The notes under the pieces are model-generated. The model did not search any database, was not told the DNA's origin, and saw nothing but the letters and a program-made list of their open reading frames with translations. The position numbers were made by a program, and so were the translations under genes. 64,000 bases of DNA from Acorus gramineus. Lineage: Eukaryota > Streptophyta > Magnoliopsida > Acorales > Acoraceae. The stretch is from assembly GCA_030737835.1 (NCBI GenBank), contig CM060848.1, positions 8,268,063-8,332,062 on the forward strand. Reading direction: 5' to 3'. How positions within the stretch are numbered: position 1 is the first letter of the stretch; each line of letters begins with the position of its first letter. Positions 23,857 through 33,436 of the stretch are shown here, piece by piece.

Positions 23857-25143
23857 TGTCGGTATCGGATTTCGGGGAAAAGAAAGAAAGAGGCCCTCTC
23901 TTCCTCCTATGCGGTCCTCCGGTGGTCTGTGCGTGTGTGGGGGTTCTTCGGAGGCTCGGATCCGGAGAGCTGCGCCTTGGCGGGCTTGGTCAGATCTTCT
24001 CTCGGAAGGGGTGGGTGGTTTGGTTGTTCGTTCCTGGCTGAGGCGGCCGATGGGTCCTCAAGAGGATTCAGGTGTGGTTGTGATCGCCACCTGCTTTTCT
24101 AAAAAAAAGCAGAAAAAGTTGGGGCGGATTTGATCGCCTTCGTGGGGGAGTTTGTGGGGTCTCCGCTATGAGACACGGATATGCCGTACACAGAGGTGAA
24201 GACAGGGATCCTCTTCTGCTTCGGGAACCTGACTAGAGGAGAATTGGGACTTGAGGTGGGCTAGGGAAGGGTCGGCCAGTTGGGTTTAGCCGCCTGGTGG
24301 GGGGCGGCTGGTTGGGAGTAGCCACCTGGTGTCTTGTTCAATTTGTGCAGAACCTGGGTAGGAAATGGGTTAGGGTTTGGTTTTGGCAGAGGTTAAATTG
24401 AATTTAACCTGGGTATTGGAGAGTGGATTTGGAGAGTGGTTTGGTGTAGGAGATGGGTTTCTTTCTCACATTCTCTCTCAAGGGTTTAAAGTGGTGGTGT
24501 GGGGGGTGTAGGCTTGATGGTTGGGAATGGGTTGTTGGAGGTTATTGATGGGTATTGATTATGAAATTGATGATGGATATGAATTGGTTGCCCCCAATTT
24601 ATAGTAAAAAAAGAGTATAGGAATGTCCACTGGATAATAGATCAAAATGGGTAATAAAGTGTTTGATTTGACCTCCCATTAGATCTTTGTTCTCTGACAA
24701 ATGTCCAGGTGAGGGGCGGCTAATGGTGTTTAGCCGCCCGGTGAGGGGCGGCTACGCTCAAGTAGCCACCCCCATCATAACCTGCCATACGTCCCATCTC
24801 TGACAAGTGGTGGCTTGGGTCGGCTACTAAGGATGAACCGACTAAGATGGGGCGGCTAGAAGGGACAATCCGCCGCAATCATGCTTGCTTTATGTCCCAT
24901 CCAGGAAGGCGGTTTGGGGTCGGTCAGGGGGGCGGCTAGTTGGAACTAACCACCCGGAATGGGGCGGCTACTCTTAGGTAGCCGCCCCTTTCTAGGTCCT
25001 AGGTTTTCCTAAGGTTTTGGACCAGGGTTTCCGGTCTTGGTTATTAAGGGAGTTTTCTATTAGATGTCCAAAAGTTGGTTGTTTTTCAATATTACTTGAA
25101 GTAAATTTCCTTTCTTTGGACTGTCAAAATTAGGGTATCTACA
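23857..25143. mobile_element. Solo LTR, third family
   Basis: A 1287 bp solo LTR beginning TGTCGGTATCGG and ending GGGTATCTACA, with a perfect 5-bp duplication GTGGG on both sides (23852-23856 and 25144-25148). It carries repeated GGGCGGCTA / TAGCCGCCC phrases (about 24260-24320 and 24710-24990) that form inverted pairs. It breaks the leader of hAT A. Open frames at 23779-24133 are not credible genes. Confidence 0.85.
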
Positions 25144-25364
25144 GTGGGGTCCTAAAACAATATAATTAAACCCTAAAACACTGCCCTATTTAAAAAGAAA
25201 ATCGTGGGAAGAACCCCGTAGCGGACTCGCCGATCTCCAACGTATAGACATGGGCACCTTAGTGTTTTGGGAAGGTGGGGTGGGTGTTCAGTTGATTAGT
25301 TGTTTAATTTTTTATGTATTTTTGTTTATAAAATTTTTATTTTATAGATTGTGTCATTTGTTCA

Positions 25365-26400
25365 ATGGATAGATTTTTAAAAAGAAAATCAACTACATAG
25401 CAAGATTTTTCTCTTATCAAAGAAAATTGTAGTGCTAAGCAAAGTCTTATTGATGTGAACAATCTTCTTTTGGATCTAGGGCTAAGAAAAAAGAATTTCA
25501 ACGTATCATCCTAATGATCGTAAAAAAATAAGAAGAGCATATATATTCAAAATGGTCCATGTCAACCTTTTGAGCACAAATTCCCTCAAAGAGATTGGTG
25601 GAGTCTTGCGTTGATTTAATCCCGCTTGGTTTAAAGAATATGGTAATTGGTTGGAATGCAGCATTGAAAATGATGTTGTATTTTGTTTATGTTGTTATTT
25701 ATCCAGGTCTGATACCAATTTTCAAGTGGGAAGTGAAGCTTTTGTTACATGAGGGAGGATTCACAATTTGGAATAAAAAAGAAAGGTTGGGAGTTCATAT
25801 TGTGGGGCCAAATAGTGCCCATAACACCTTGGACGAAATGTAAAGATCTAATGAATCAAAAGCAATATATTCAAAGTGTTTTTTCTCTAAACAATCAGAA
25901 CAATGAAAATTCAATATCGGACTCATTTAAATGCTTCAGTTGATTGCATAAGATTCATTTTGCGTCATGTTGCTTTTCGTGGTCATGATGAATTTGATGA
26001 TTCAAGTAATAAAGGACATTTTCTAGAGCTTTTTCAGATCTTGGCTGATCATAATGAATTTATCAGTGAAGTTGTACTACATAATACTTCAAAAAATAAC
26101 AAGCTATGCCACCATGATATTCAAAGGACATTGTAAATTAATACAGCCGCAATTGAAACTAATAATGCTATCGATAATCAAAGACCTTACAAATGTGTTA
26201 TTTTCAATTTTAGTGAATGAGTCTCGTGATATATCAATGAAAGAACAAATTGACATCATTTTGCGTTATATAGACAAAAGAGGAATTGTTACATAATGGT
26301 TTATGGGTATTGTACATGTGATGGATACCACAACTTTATCATTGAAGACAACAATTGAATCATTATTTTCTAAATATGGAATGCGTTTTTCGAGACTTTG
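25365..26400 (+). pseudogene. hAT transposase pseudogene, N-terminal half (element A)
   Basis: It starts ATGGATAGATTTTTA, encoding MDRFLKRKS, as in zinc-finger-MYM1-like hAT transposases, and follows that family's order. The TTF-type zinc-finger region is split over frames near 25550-25840 (KKERLG and GPNSAHN are recognisable). The start of the DUF4371/RNase H-like domain follows at about 25900-26390. Several frameshifts and stops interrupt it, and the C-terminal half is absent because hAT C was inserted at 26417. It cannot make an active transposase. Confidence 0.75.
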
Positions 26401-26416
26401 TGGGCAAGGTTATGAC

Positions 26417-26470
26417 CAGGGGCGGCGCCATCTTTTAAGTGACAGGGTCAATTGACTCCATCAATTTTGT
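26417..26470 (+). mobile_element. hAT element C, left-end fragment
   Basis: CAGGGGCGGCGCCATC and the next 38 bases match the left ends of hAT A and B (shared GGGTCAATTGAC). It is cut after 54 bp by the LTR at 26471. Confidence 0.7.
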
Positions 26471-27693
26471 TGTATTTGTGTCATTTGGAGCCATTTTGGT
26501 TAAACTATTGTCATTTGGAGCCTTATTTTTTTTCGATCGGAGTCGCTAAAATTTTTGTTTTTAGCTATCTGCATAGATTGGAGTATTCTGATTAAAAATC
26601 TAATTGCATATTATGGATCCTGGTACTATTTTTTTTCTATCCATAAAAATTTCATCGAATTCCGGTATCATTTTAGAAAAATATGCAATTCTGAATTACA
26701 TTCGGGTTTGGTCGTTATTGGATTGGAAGATGGTGACTTTGACCAAGTCAATGGTTTTTTTTTTTTTTTTAGTGTGGTTGGGTTGACATGTCCCCCCCAC
26801 CAAACCCCTTTTTGCACAACCTCTCTCTCTCTCTCTCTCCCCTTCTCAAAAAAAGTGATCCATCCGAGCCCCTTTTTTTTTTGCTCCCTTTTTGTTGGTT
26901 TTGCAAAGAAGGAGAAGGCGAAAGAGAATAAGTAGTGCTTGAAGAGGAGAATAGGTTTGTGTGTGCTTGGTGTGTTCATGTGTTGTAGTTATTGATGTTT
27001 CCCTTCCCTCTTCTCCCCCTCATGCTCCCATGGGTCCCCCCTCCCCTATTTTTCAGCCAAGGAGGAGTTGGATGAGCTAGGGAGGTAGTGGTGGTGGTGG
27101 TCGAGGTGATCATGGGTGTGCTCAAGAGCCCCCGCATCTCCCCCTTTCACTCCCCCTCTCTTGGTAAGCTCTCCCCCTTCATTTTATTGATTTTTCTTGT
27201 ATTATGGGCTGTTGGAGAGTCATGCATGCTAGGTGCTTGGGGTTGGGTGTGTGAGGAGGGCAGGGAAGGGGATTCGGGTGGTGGTGCGCGTGTGGGAGCG
27301 CGTGGGTGCAAGCAGGCGTGCGCGCGTGACCAGACACACAGGTGCGTCCGATTAAGCATGTGCGGGGGGCACGCGGGGTCGCGCGTGCGTGCGTGCAGGG
27401 GCACGCGTACCGGGAGCGGGTGGGCCAGTAGGAGCAGGTCGGGATGCTTGCGCATGCGTGCACGTGCGAGGCTGCGCGTGGGGTTGCCTGGGGCTCTGGT
27501 CAGCGTGCTGGGGTCAGCATGCTTAGGTTGGGTGTCAAGGGCTCGGGCATGCATGCTTCCTTAGCCCGTTTAGTCATTTTATTGGTATTGTTGATGTTGT
27601 TTAGGTGCCTATGCTTACCCATCTATTATATTTGTCGTGCAGATCTCGTCGATTGGGCACGTAGTGATCCAGGTTACGGTGAGTGGTTATGAT
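26471..27693 (+). mobile_element. LTR of the long gypsy family, copy 2, 3' truncated
   Basis: It begins TGTATTTGTGTCATTT, a variant of the family's TGTTATATATGTGTCAC, and keeps the GATCGGA, TTAGCTATC and TTTCATCGAATTCCGG phrases. It has a GGTAAG donor (exon end 27163), a GC-rich stretch at 27290-27540, a GTGCAG acceptor, a 36-nt cassette (27643-27678) and GTGAGTGG. It stops at 27693, where hAT B begins, so about half of the LTR is missing. Confidence 0.75.
27643..27678 (+). other. Exon-like 36-nt cassette of the LTR, copy 2
   Basis: Bordered by GTGCAG and GTGAGTGG, at the same position as in the other LTR copies. The predicted intron 1 here is 479 bp, the shortest in the window. Confidence 0.5.
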
Positions 27694-28082
27694 CAAGGGC
27701 AGTGCCACCTTTTAAATAAAGAACAAAACAGCCCTCCCGAAATTAATACAACCATATGTCCATATCAAATTATGTGGGACCCATTAAAGACCATAACATT
27801 TTAGCCTGGTCCATAATTTTATCCATTGAAAACCCTAAACCCACATAGTGGGACCTTAAAACAATAAAGCAAAACCCTAAAATACTACCCAATTTTTTTT
27901 AAAAAAATTATGGGATAGCTAGAGAGGGACCCCTAAGCGGACTCGTGCTTCACCTATGCCCGAAAAGGGACTGCTTAGTGTTTTGGGAAGGTGGGGTGGG
28001 TCTTTAGTTGATTAGTTGTTTAATTAATTTTTTATGTATATGTTTATAAAAAATCTATTTTACAAATTGTGCCATTTGTTCA

Positions 28083-29050
28083 ATGGATAAATTTTTAAAA
28101 AGAAAATCAACTACAGATCCAGATTTTTCTCTTACTAAAAAAAAATGGCGGTGCTAAGCAAAGTCATGTTGATGTGAACAATCTTCCTTCGGATCTAGGG
28201 CTAAGAAAAAAAATTGAATTATCATCCTAATGATCGGGACGAAATAAGAAGAGCATATATCCAAAAGTGTCCATGTCAACCTTTTGAGCACAAATTCCTT
28301 CAAAAGAGATATTGGTGGAGTCTTGTGTCGATTTAATCCCACTTGATTTAAAGAATATGGTAATTGGTTGGTTTATGGTGTTATTTATTCAGGTCTGATA
28401 CCAATTTTTGAGTGGAAAGTGGTGCTCTTGTTGTAGGAGGATTCACAACTTGGAGTCAAAAATAAACGTTGGGAGTTCATGTTGGGGGGCCAAATAGTGC
28501 CGATAACTAAGCTTGGAAGACATGTGAAGATCTAATGAATAAAAAAGCAACATATACAAAGTTTTTTTTCTAAACAATTAGAACAAATGAAGATTCAACA
28601 TCAGACTCGTTTAAATGTTGTTTAATTGTGTAAGATTCATTTTGCTTAAAGGTTTAGCTTTTAGTGGTCGTGATGAATGTGATGACTCAAATAGTAAAGG
28701 GAATTTTATAGAGCTTCTTCAGTTCTTGGCTGATCATAATGATCAATGAAGTTGTGTTGTATAATTCTCCAAAAAATGACAAGCTATATCACCATGATAT
28801 TTAAAAGTACATCGTAAATTAATATAGCCGCAATCGAAACTAGTAATGCTATCATCAATGACCTTGCAAATGAGTTATTTTCAATTTTACTGGATGAGTC
28901 TTGTGATATATCAATGAAAGAACAAAAGGCCATCATTTTGCATTATGTAGATAAAAGAGAAATTGTTGCATAACGGTTTTTGGGTATTGTATCTGTAATG
29001 GATACCAAAACTTTATCATTGAAGACATTAATTGAATCTGTATTTTCTAA
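28083..29050 (+). pseudogene. hAT transposase pseudogene, N-terminal part (element B)
   Basis: ATGGATAAATTTTTA encodes MDKFLKRKS, matching element A. The reading frame is broken within about 25 codons and by many later frameshifts. The stretches with GGGAGTTCATG and TCAATGAAAGAACAAAA are collinear with element A at 25790 and 26236. It breaks at 29050, where a Mutator MITE was inserted. Confidence 0.75.
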
Positions 29051-29929
29051 AGGGCGTGTCTATCCCCACCAAGCATTTCCCTTAACCCACCAATCGGACA
29101 GAAAAAAAAAACGGTGTTTTTTTCTGTTCCCACCAATCTGGCCAAGTCATCCAAATTTGGTCGCCACTTAAAGTTTTGGGCGACCGAACTTGGTCATCAT
29201 TTCATATTTTGGGCGACCTAACTTGGTCCCCAGTTCAGGTTTCAGGCGACTGAACTTGGTCAAGCAGGGTTTGTGATAAAGTTTATAATTTTTTTTCTTG
29301 GAAACGTAATCACATGACGTGTATCCTCCTTGGATCCTTCATGCCACTCCAAGTCTGAGTTGTAATGTAGGGAGAATAAATCATTATTCTTAAATGTAGA
29401 ACATAAGAACAATTTTTTTACATAAATAACGGACAAATTTTCAAAAGCCAAATATTAATGTGTTTGGATCAACTGGTAGGTTTTTTTTTGTTTTCAAACA
29501 AATAATCCGCTTAACTACGAATTCAAACGAAGCTTAAAAATGATATATATTTGTCTAATAAGATATTTTTCTATAAAAATTTGAATTAATTGAAAGTATA
29601 CATACTTACATTTTTTTAGTCCCTTAGCTGTTGTTTGGATAAAAGAGTAAATGTAGAATATGATGGATAAACCCAAAAATTTATTTGTTTACAAAGAATA
29701 GGTAGATATAGTTCTAGACTCTGTTCGACCAATTTCGGTCGCCCAAAATCAGAAATGACGACTAAGTTCGGTCACCTAAAACGTGAAATGGCGACCACGT
29801 CCGATCGCCCAAAACCTGAAATAACGACCAAGTTTGGTCGACCTGGATTGGTGGGAACAGCCAAACATCGTTTTTTTTTTTTTTTTTGATAGTGGGTTAA
29901 GGGAAACGCTTGGTGGGGATAGATGCTCC
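29051..29929. mobile_element. Mutator-like MITE with long TIRs and perfect 9-bp TSD
   Basis: 879 bp flanked by ATTTTCTAA on both sides (29042-29050 and 29930-29938). Outer ends are AGGGCGTGTCTATCCCC and the reverse complement of GGGGATAGATGCTCC. About 200 bp of each end is inverted-repeat DNA built of roughly 30-bp units containing GGTCGCC and AACTTGGTC (29155-29265 and 29725-29845). No transposase. Confidence 0.9.
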
Positions 29930-29981
29930 ATTTTCTAAATATGGTTTGAGTTTATCAAGATTTCGTGAGCAAGATTATGAT

Positions 29982-31040
29982 CAGGCCTGGCCCTGGGCCT
30001 AGCCCGGCCCTAGGCCTAGGGCAAGTAGGCCATCGCCCAGGGCCCTCACCTTAAATAGGGCCCTTAAATCTAGGGGAAAAAAATAAAAAAAAATAACTAA
30101 TTTTTTAATTAACCTTTAATTTATTTGTTTACAAAATTGATCATATCTTTGTTTCATTAATTTTATTTAAAAATCTTTATTTCATTAATATGCATCCTAC
30201 ATCCTCGACTTTAGATTTAATTGAAAGTTAATTTAGTTTTATTTATGTTTCATCACTTTTGTATTGGTTTAAAAAAAAAACGGTACACATTTCTTTATTT
30301 TTTATTTTTATTTATATTTGTTAATATATATTTGTTTTGTTCCTATGTTATAGGTTATTTTTTTAATATTATAAAGATTTTTTTTAACAAATCAAGAAGT
30401 TGAAATGAATTGCAAGATTTAAGGAATTTTTTTGTTGTTTACTTATGTTGTGTTTGGATGTGTGATTGATTTTTAGAATCTTTCTTTTCAAACTCAGATT
30501 CTGAAAATGTGATTAGATCTGCGTTTGAAAATTTTTAACTTTTCAAACGTTGAATCTAGCCCAACACATATCCAAGCAGGGTCTTATATTTTTAAAACAA
30601 AAAATTAATATTATTTTATCTTTTTCGATTAGCTTTTAATTTTTTTTTTGTTTTGATTTTTTTTTCTTTCTTCTATTTTTTTATTTTATAAAACCAATTT
30701 TTTTCTTTGTATTATTTCATTTGCATTTTTTTATTAATTTTGGCCGTTGGTACTATTGTTGGAAACATTTTTTTTTTGTTACCAATAAATAAAAAAAAAC
30801 AATTTTTTTGTTTTGAAACACAAAAGATTGGGTATTAAAATATCATGCACGTGACACAAAGATAGGTTTCAAAAAAAAAAGGATAGGATTAGTTGCCAAA
30901 AATTTTGAGAATTTATTTTAATTTTTTTTTTTACGTTATGTAATACTCACTAATAGTTTTTGTGTAAACATATTAGGGCCCCACATTAGAAATTCACCTA
31001 GGTCCCCTCTTTAATATCACCAAGCTTTGGGCCGACCTTG
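29982..31040. mobile_element. Non-autonomous hAT element inside element B
   Basis: 1059 bp starting CAGGCCTGGCCC and ending GGGCCGACCTTG (reverse complement CAAGGTCGGCCC). Flanks are ATTATGAT (29974-29981) and GTTATGAT (31041-31048), an 8-bp duplication matching at 7 positions. The interior is T- and A-rich with no transposase. Confidence 0.85.
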
Positions 31041-31212
31041 GTTATGATGGAGCTAGTAATATGCAAGAGGAATTCAATGGTCTCAAAACCTTGATCATGA
31101 GAGAGAATTAATCTGCATTTTATGTTCATTATTTTGCTCATCAACTTTAATTGGCAGTCTCTAAAAATCACATTGGTATTGTTGCATTTTTTTGTTTCAT
31201 TGCTAATCTAGT

Positions 31213-31693
31213 TGTAGACGCTCAAATCTGTCACACCTTAGGATCCATTTAAAAAGGCAATACCGCCTCGGCCCATGACATTGGGCCAGAAACATAACAC
31301 CATCTCAGGTTGGGCCATGATATGCTCACACCTCCATGAAAATAAGCACACCCCCTCCCACTATAAATAGGAGGATATCCCGTTCATCAAGGGGGGATTT
31401 CTTCTTCTTCCCCCCAAAAAAAAGAGAACCCTAGACCCAAGCTTGAAATCCCATTTTAATGGAGATTGGGCTTCATCGTCGGAGGTTCTTGCCAAAAAGG
31501 ATCTACGTGTGGCTTGATCCCTCAAAATGGATACGTAGGCAGCCTGATTTACATCAGGTTCAGTCCAGACGAACCTCGTCAATCCCTCCACAGCGGACCC
31601 TATTCGTCGTCTCTTCGCGGATCTACTCAAACCAACCCCGGACCGCCCTTGAGTCTGGCCCAATCAAAGAGGAGGACATTTTCACCTCCCACA
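31213..31693 (+). repeat. 5' LTR of the tandem-repeat retroelement
   Basis: 481 bp from TGTAGACGCTCAAATC to CACCTCCCACA. It matches the 3' LTR (41356-41832) closely. TATAAATA at 31362-31369 is the likely promoter. Open frames of 90-100 codons at 31361-31761 also occur in the 3' LTR and are not genes. Confidence 0.9.
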
Positions 31694-31695
31694 AA

Positions 31696-31711
31696 TGGCG
31701 CCGTCTGTGGG
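31696..31711 (+). other. Primer binding site
   Basis: TGGCGCCGTCTGTGGG starts 2 nt after the 5' LTR. TGGCGCCGT is complementary to the 3' end expected for tRNA-Asp, the primer commonly seen with this sequence in plant gypsy-type elements. Confidence 0.75.
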
Positions 31712-31984
31712 ACGCGGGACAAAAAGCCGTTTCCCTAAACAAGATCTGGAAGAGATGGTGAAGATGAGAAGGAAAGCATATTAATTGGGTTTCAAAGATG
31801 AGGTGATGCTGAGGGCAAGACCCCCATTCATCTCAAGTCTTAGACTAGACATCCCAATAAAGAGGGACAAATCTTAAGGAAGACCACCACATCAGATCAA
31901 CCTCTACCTTCTCTTGTAGCTGAAGAAGAAGCGTTGGAGAGAAGAGGTCACGTGGAGCCAAGGAAGCCATTCTTTCGGATCTAG

Positions 31985-33075
31985 TCTTCCCTACAGAACA
32001 GGTCTTCCTTGCAGGCCACCTTCTCAGGTCTACCATGCAGGGCACCTTTTCTGGTCTTCCCTGGGGGGCACCATTTCTGGTCCTCCCAGCAGACCAGGTT
32101 TACCTTGCAGGGCACCTTTTCTGGTCTCCCCTTCAGGCCACCATTTCTGGTCTTTCCAGCAGACCAGGTCTACCCTGCAGGGCACCTTTTCTCGTCTTCC
32201 CTTCAGGCCACCCCTTTTCTGGTCTTTCCTACAGACCAGGTCCACCCTGCAGGGCACCTTTTCTGGTCTTCCCAGCAAATTGTCAGACCACCTTTTCTGG
32301 TCTTCCCACGAGTTGGTAGACCACCTTTTCTGGTCTTTCCCAGTGGATCACCTCGTCTCGTCTTGTCTTCCTAGCAGATCACCTCGTCTCCTCTGATCTT
32401 TCTAGTGGATCTCCTCGTCTCGTCTGGTCTTCCCAGTGGATCACCTCGTTTCGTCTGGTCTTCCCTGAGGATCTCCTCGTCTGATCTTCTCAATGGACCA
32501 CCTCTTCAGGTCTTCTCAACGGGCCATATAGTCAGGTCTTCTCAACGGGCCATATAGTCAGGTCACCTCAACGGGCCACCTAGTCAGGTCTTCTCAACGG
32601 GCCATATATTCAGGTCTTCTCAATGGGCCACCCCCTCAGGTCTTCTCAATGGGCCTCCTCTTCAGGCCTTCTCAACGGGCCATATAGTCAAATCTTCTCA
32701 ACAGGCCAGCCCCTCAGGTCACCTCAACGGGCCACCTAGTATGGTCTTCTCAATGGACCACCTCTTCAGGTCTTCTCAACGGGTCATATATTCAGGTCTT
32801 TTCAACCAGACACTTAGTCAGGTCACCTCAACGGGCACCTCTTCAGGTCTTCTCAACGAGCCTTATATTCAGGCCTTCTCAACGGGCCACCCTCTCAGGT
32901 CACCTCAACGGGCCACCTAGTCAGGTCACCTCAACGGGCCACCCCTTCAGGTCTTCTCAATGGGCCACCCCCTCAGGTCTTCTCAACGGGCCACCAAGTC
33001 AGGCCTTCTCAACGGGCCACCCCATCCGGTCTTCTCAAACGGATCATCCCTTCAAGTCTTCTCAACGGACATGAC
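31985..33075 (+). repeat. Tandem repeats, retroelement interior, blocks 1 and 2
   Basis: Block 1 (about 31985-32465) repeats GGCACCTTTTCTGGTCTTCC with GCAGACCAGGTCTACC between. Block 2 (about 32466-33075) repeats a roughly 27-bp unit around CAGGTCTTCTCAACGGGCCA more than 20 times. The units share the CACC...GGTCTTC core and look like drifted versions of one ancestor. Confidence 0.85.
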
Positions 33076-33079
33076 ACCT

Positions 33080-33436
33080 TAACGCACACCTAGCCGCAAT
33101 GGCAACCAAGACGCACTCCAATGGGACGGGGCACGGACGAGGTAGCGAGGAGTTAAAACTCCGCCTGCTAAGTGAATTGCACCTTGTAACTGATCAGGTC
33201 AAGGGTCGCGAGGAGCTCCACTCTATTCACTAATCGGGTAGCACTCGAGTCGCCCCAGACTATGAGTCACGCACTAGCCGCAACGGCAACCAAGACGCAC
33301 TCCAGTGGGACGGGGCACAGACGACGTCGCGAGGAGTTAAAACTCCGCTTGCTAAGTGAATTGCACCTTGTCACCGATCAGGTCAAGGGTCGCGAGGAGC
33401 TCCACTCTATTCACTTATCGGGTAGCACTCATGTCG
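33080..33436 (+). repeat. Tandem repeats of about 165 bp, retroelement interior, block 3
   Basis: Two near-identical units contain GCACTAGCCGCAACGGCAAC, GCGAGGAGTTAAAACTCCGC and GGTCGCGAGGAGCTCCACTC. A third, more diverged partial unit resumes after the solo LTR, at 36145-36290. TGTCG at 33432-33436 is the left target duplication of that LTR. Confidence 0.85.

Larger units (their letters stand above)
21286..26416 (+). mobile_element. hAT element A (ZMYM1-like), interrupted and 3' truncated
   Basis: The left end CAAGGGCAGCACCACC matches the left ends of hAT B (27694) and hAT C (26417). The 5' region is split by solo LTRs at 21385-23756 and 23857-25143. With those removed, it aligns with the undisturbed 5' region of hAT B (shared phrases AAAACAGCCCTCCC, TTTTGTCCATTGAAAAC and TGTTTTGGGAAGGTGGGGTG). 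The coding part begins at 25365. It stops at 26416, where hAT C begins. No right TIR remains. Confidence 0.8.

Noticed and set aside
23779-24133. Overlapping 72-107 codon frames
   Set aside because: Lie within a solo LTR with a perfect TSD; no domain.
27088-27692. 158- and 135-codon frames on both strands
   Set aside because: GC-rich part of an LTR copy; same explanation as the other LTR copies.
31985-33075. Regular repeats considered as a CRISPR-like array
   Set aside because: Units are directly adjacent with no unique spacers, and the setting is a plant retroelement.
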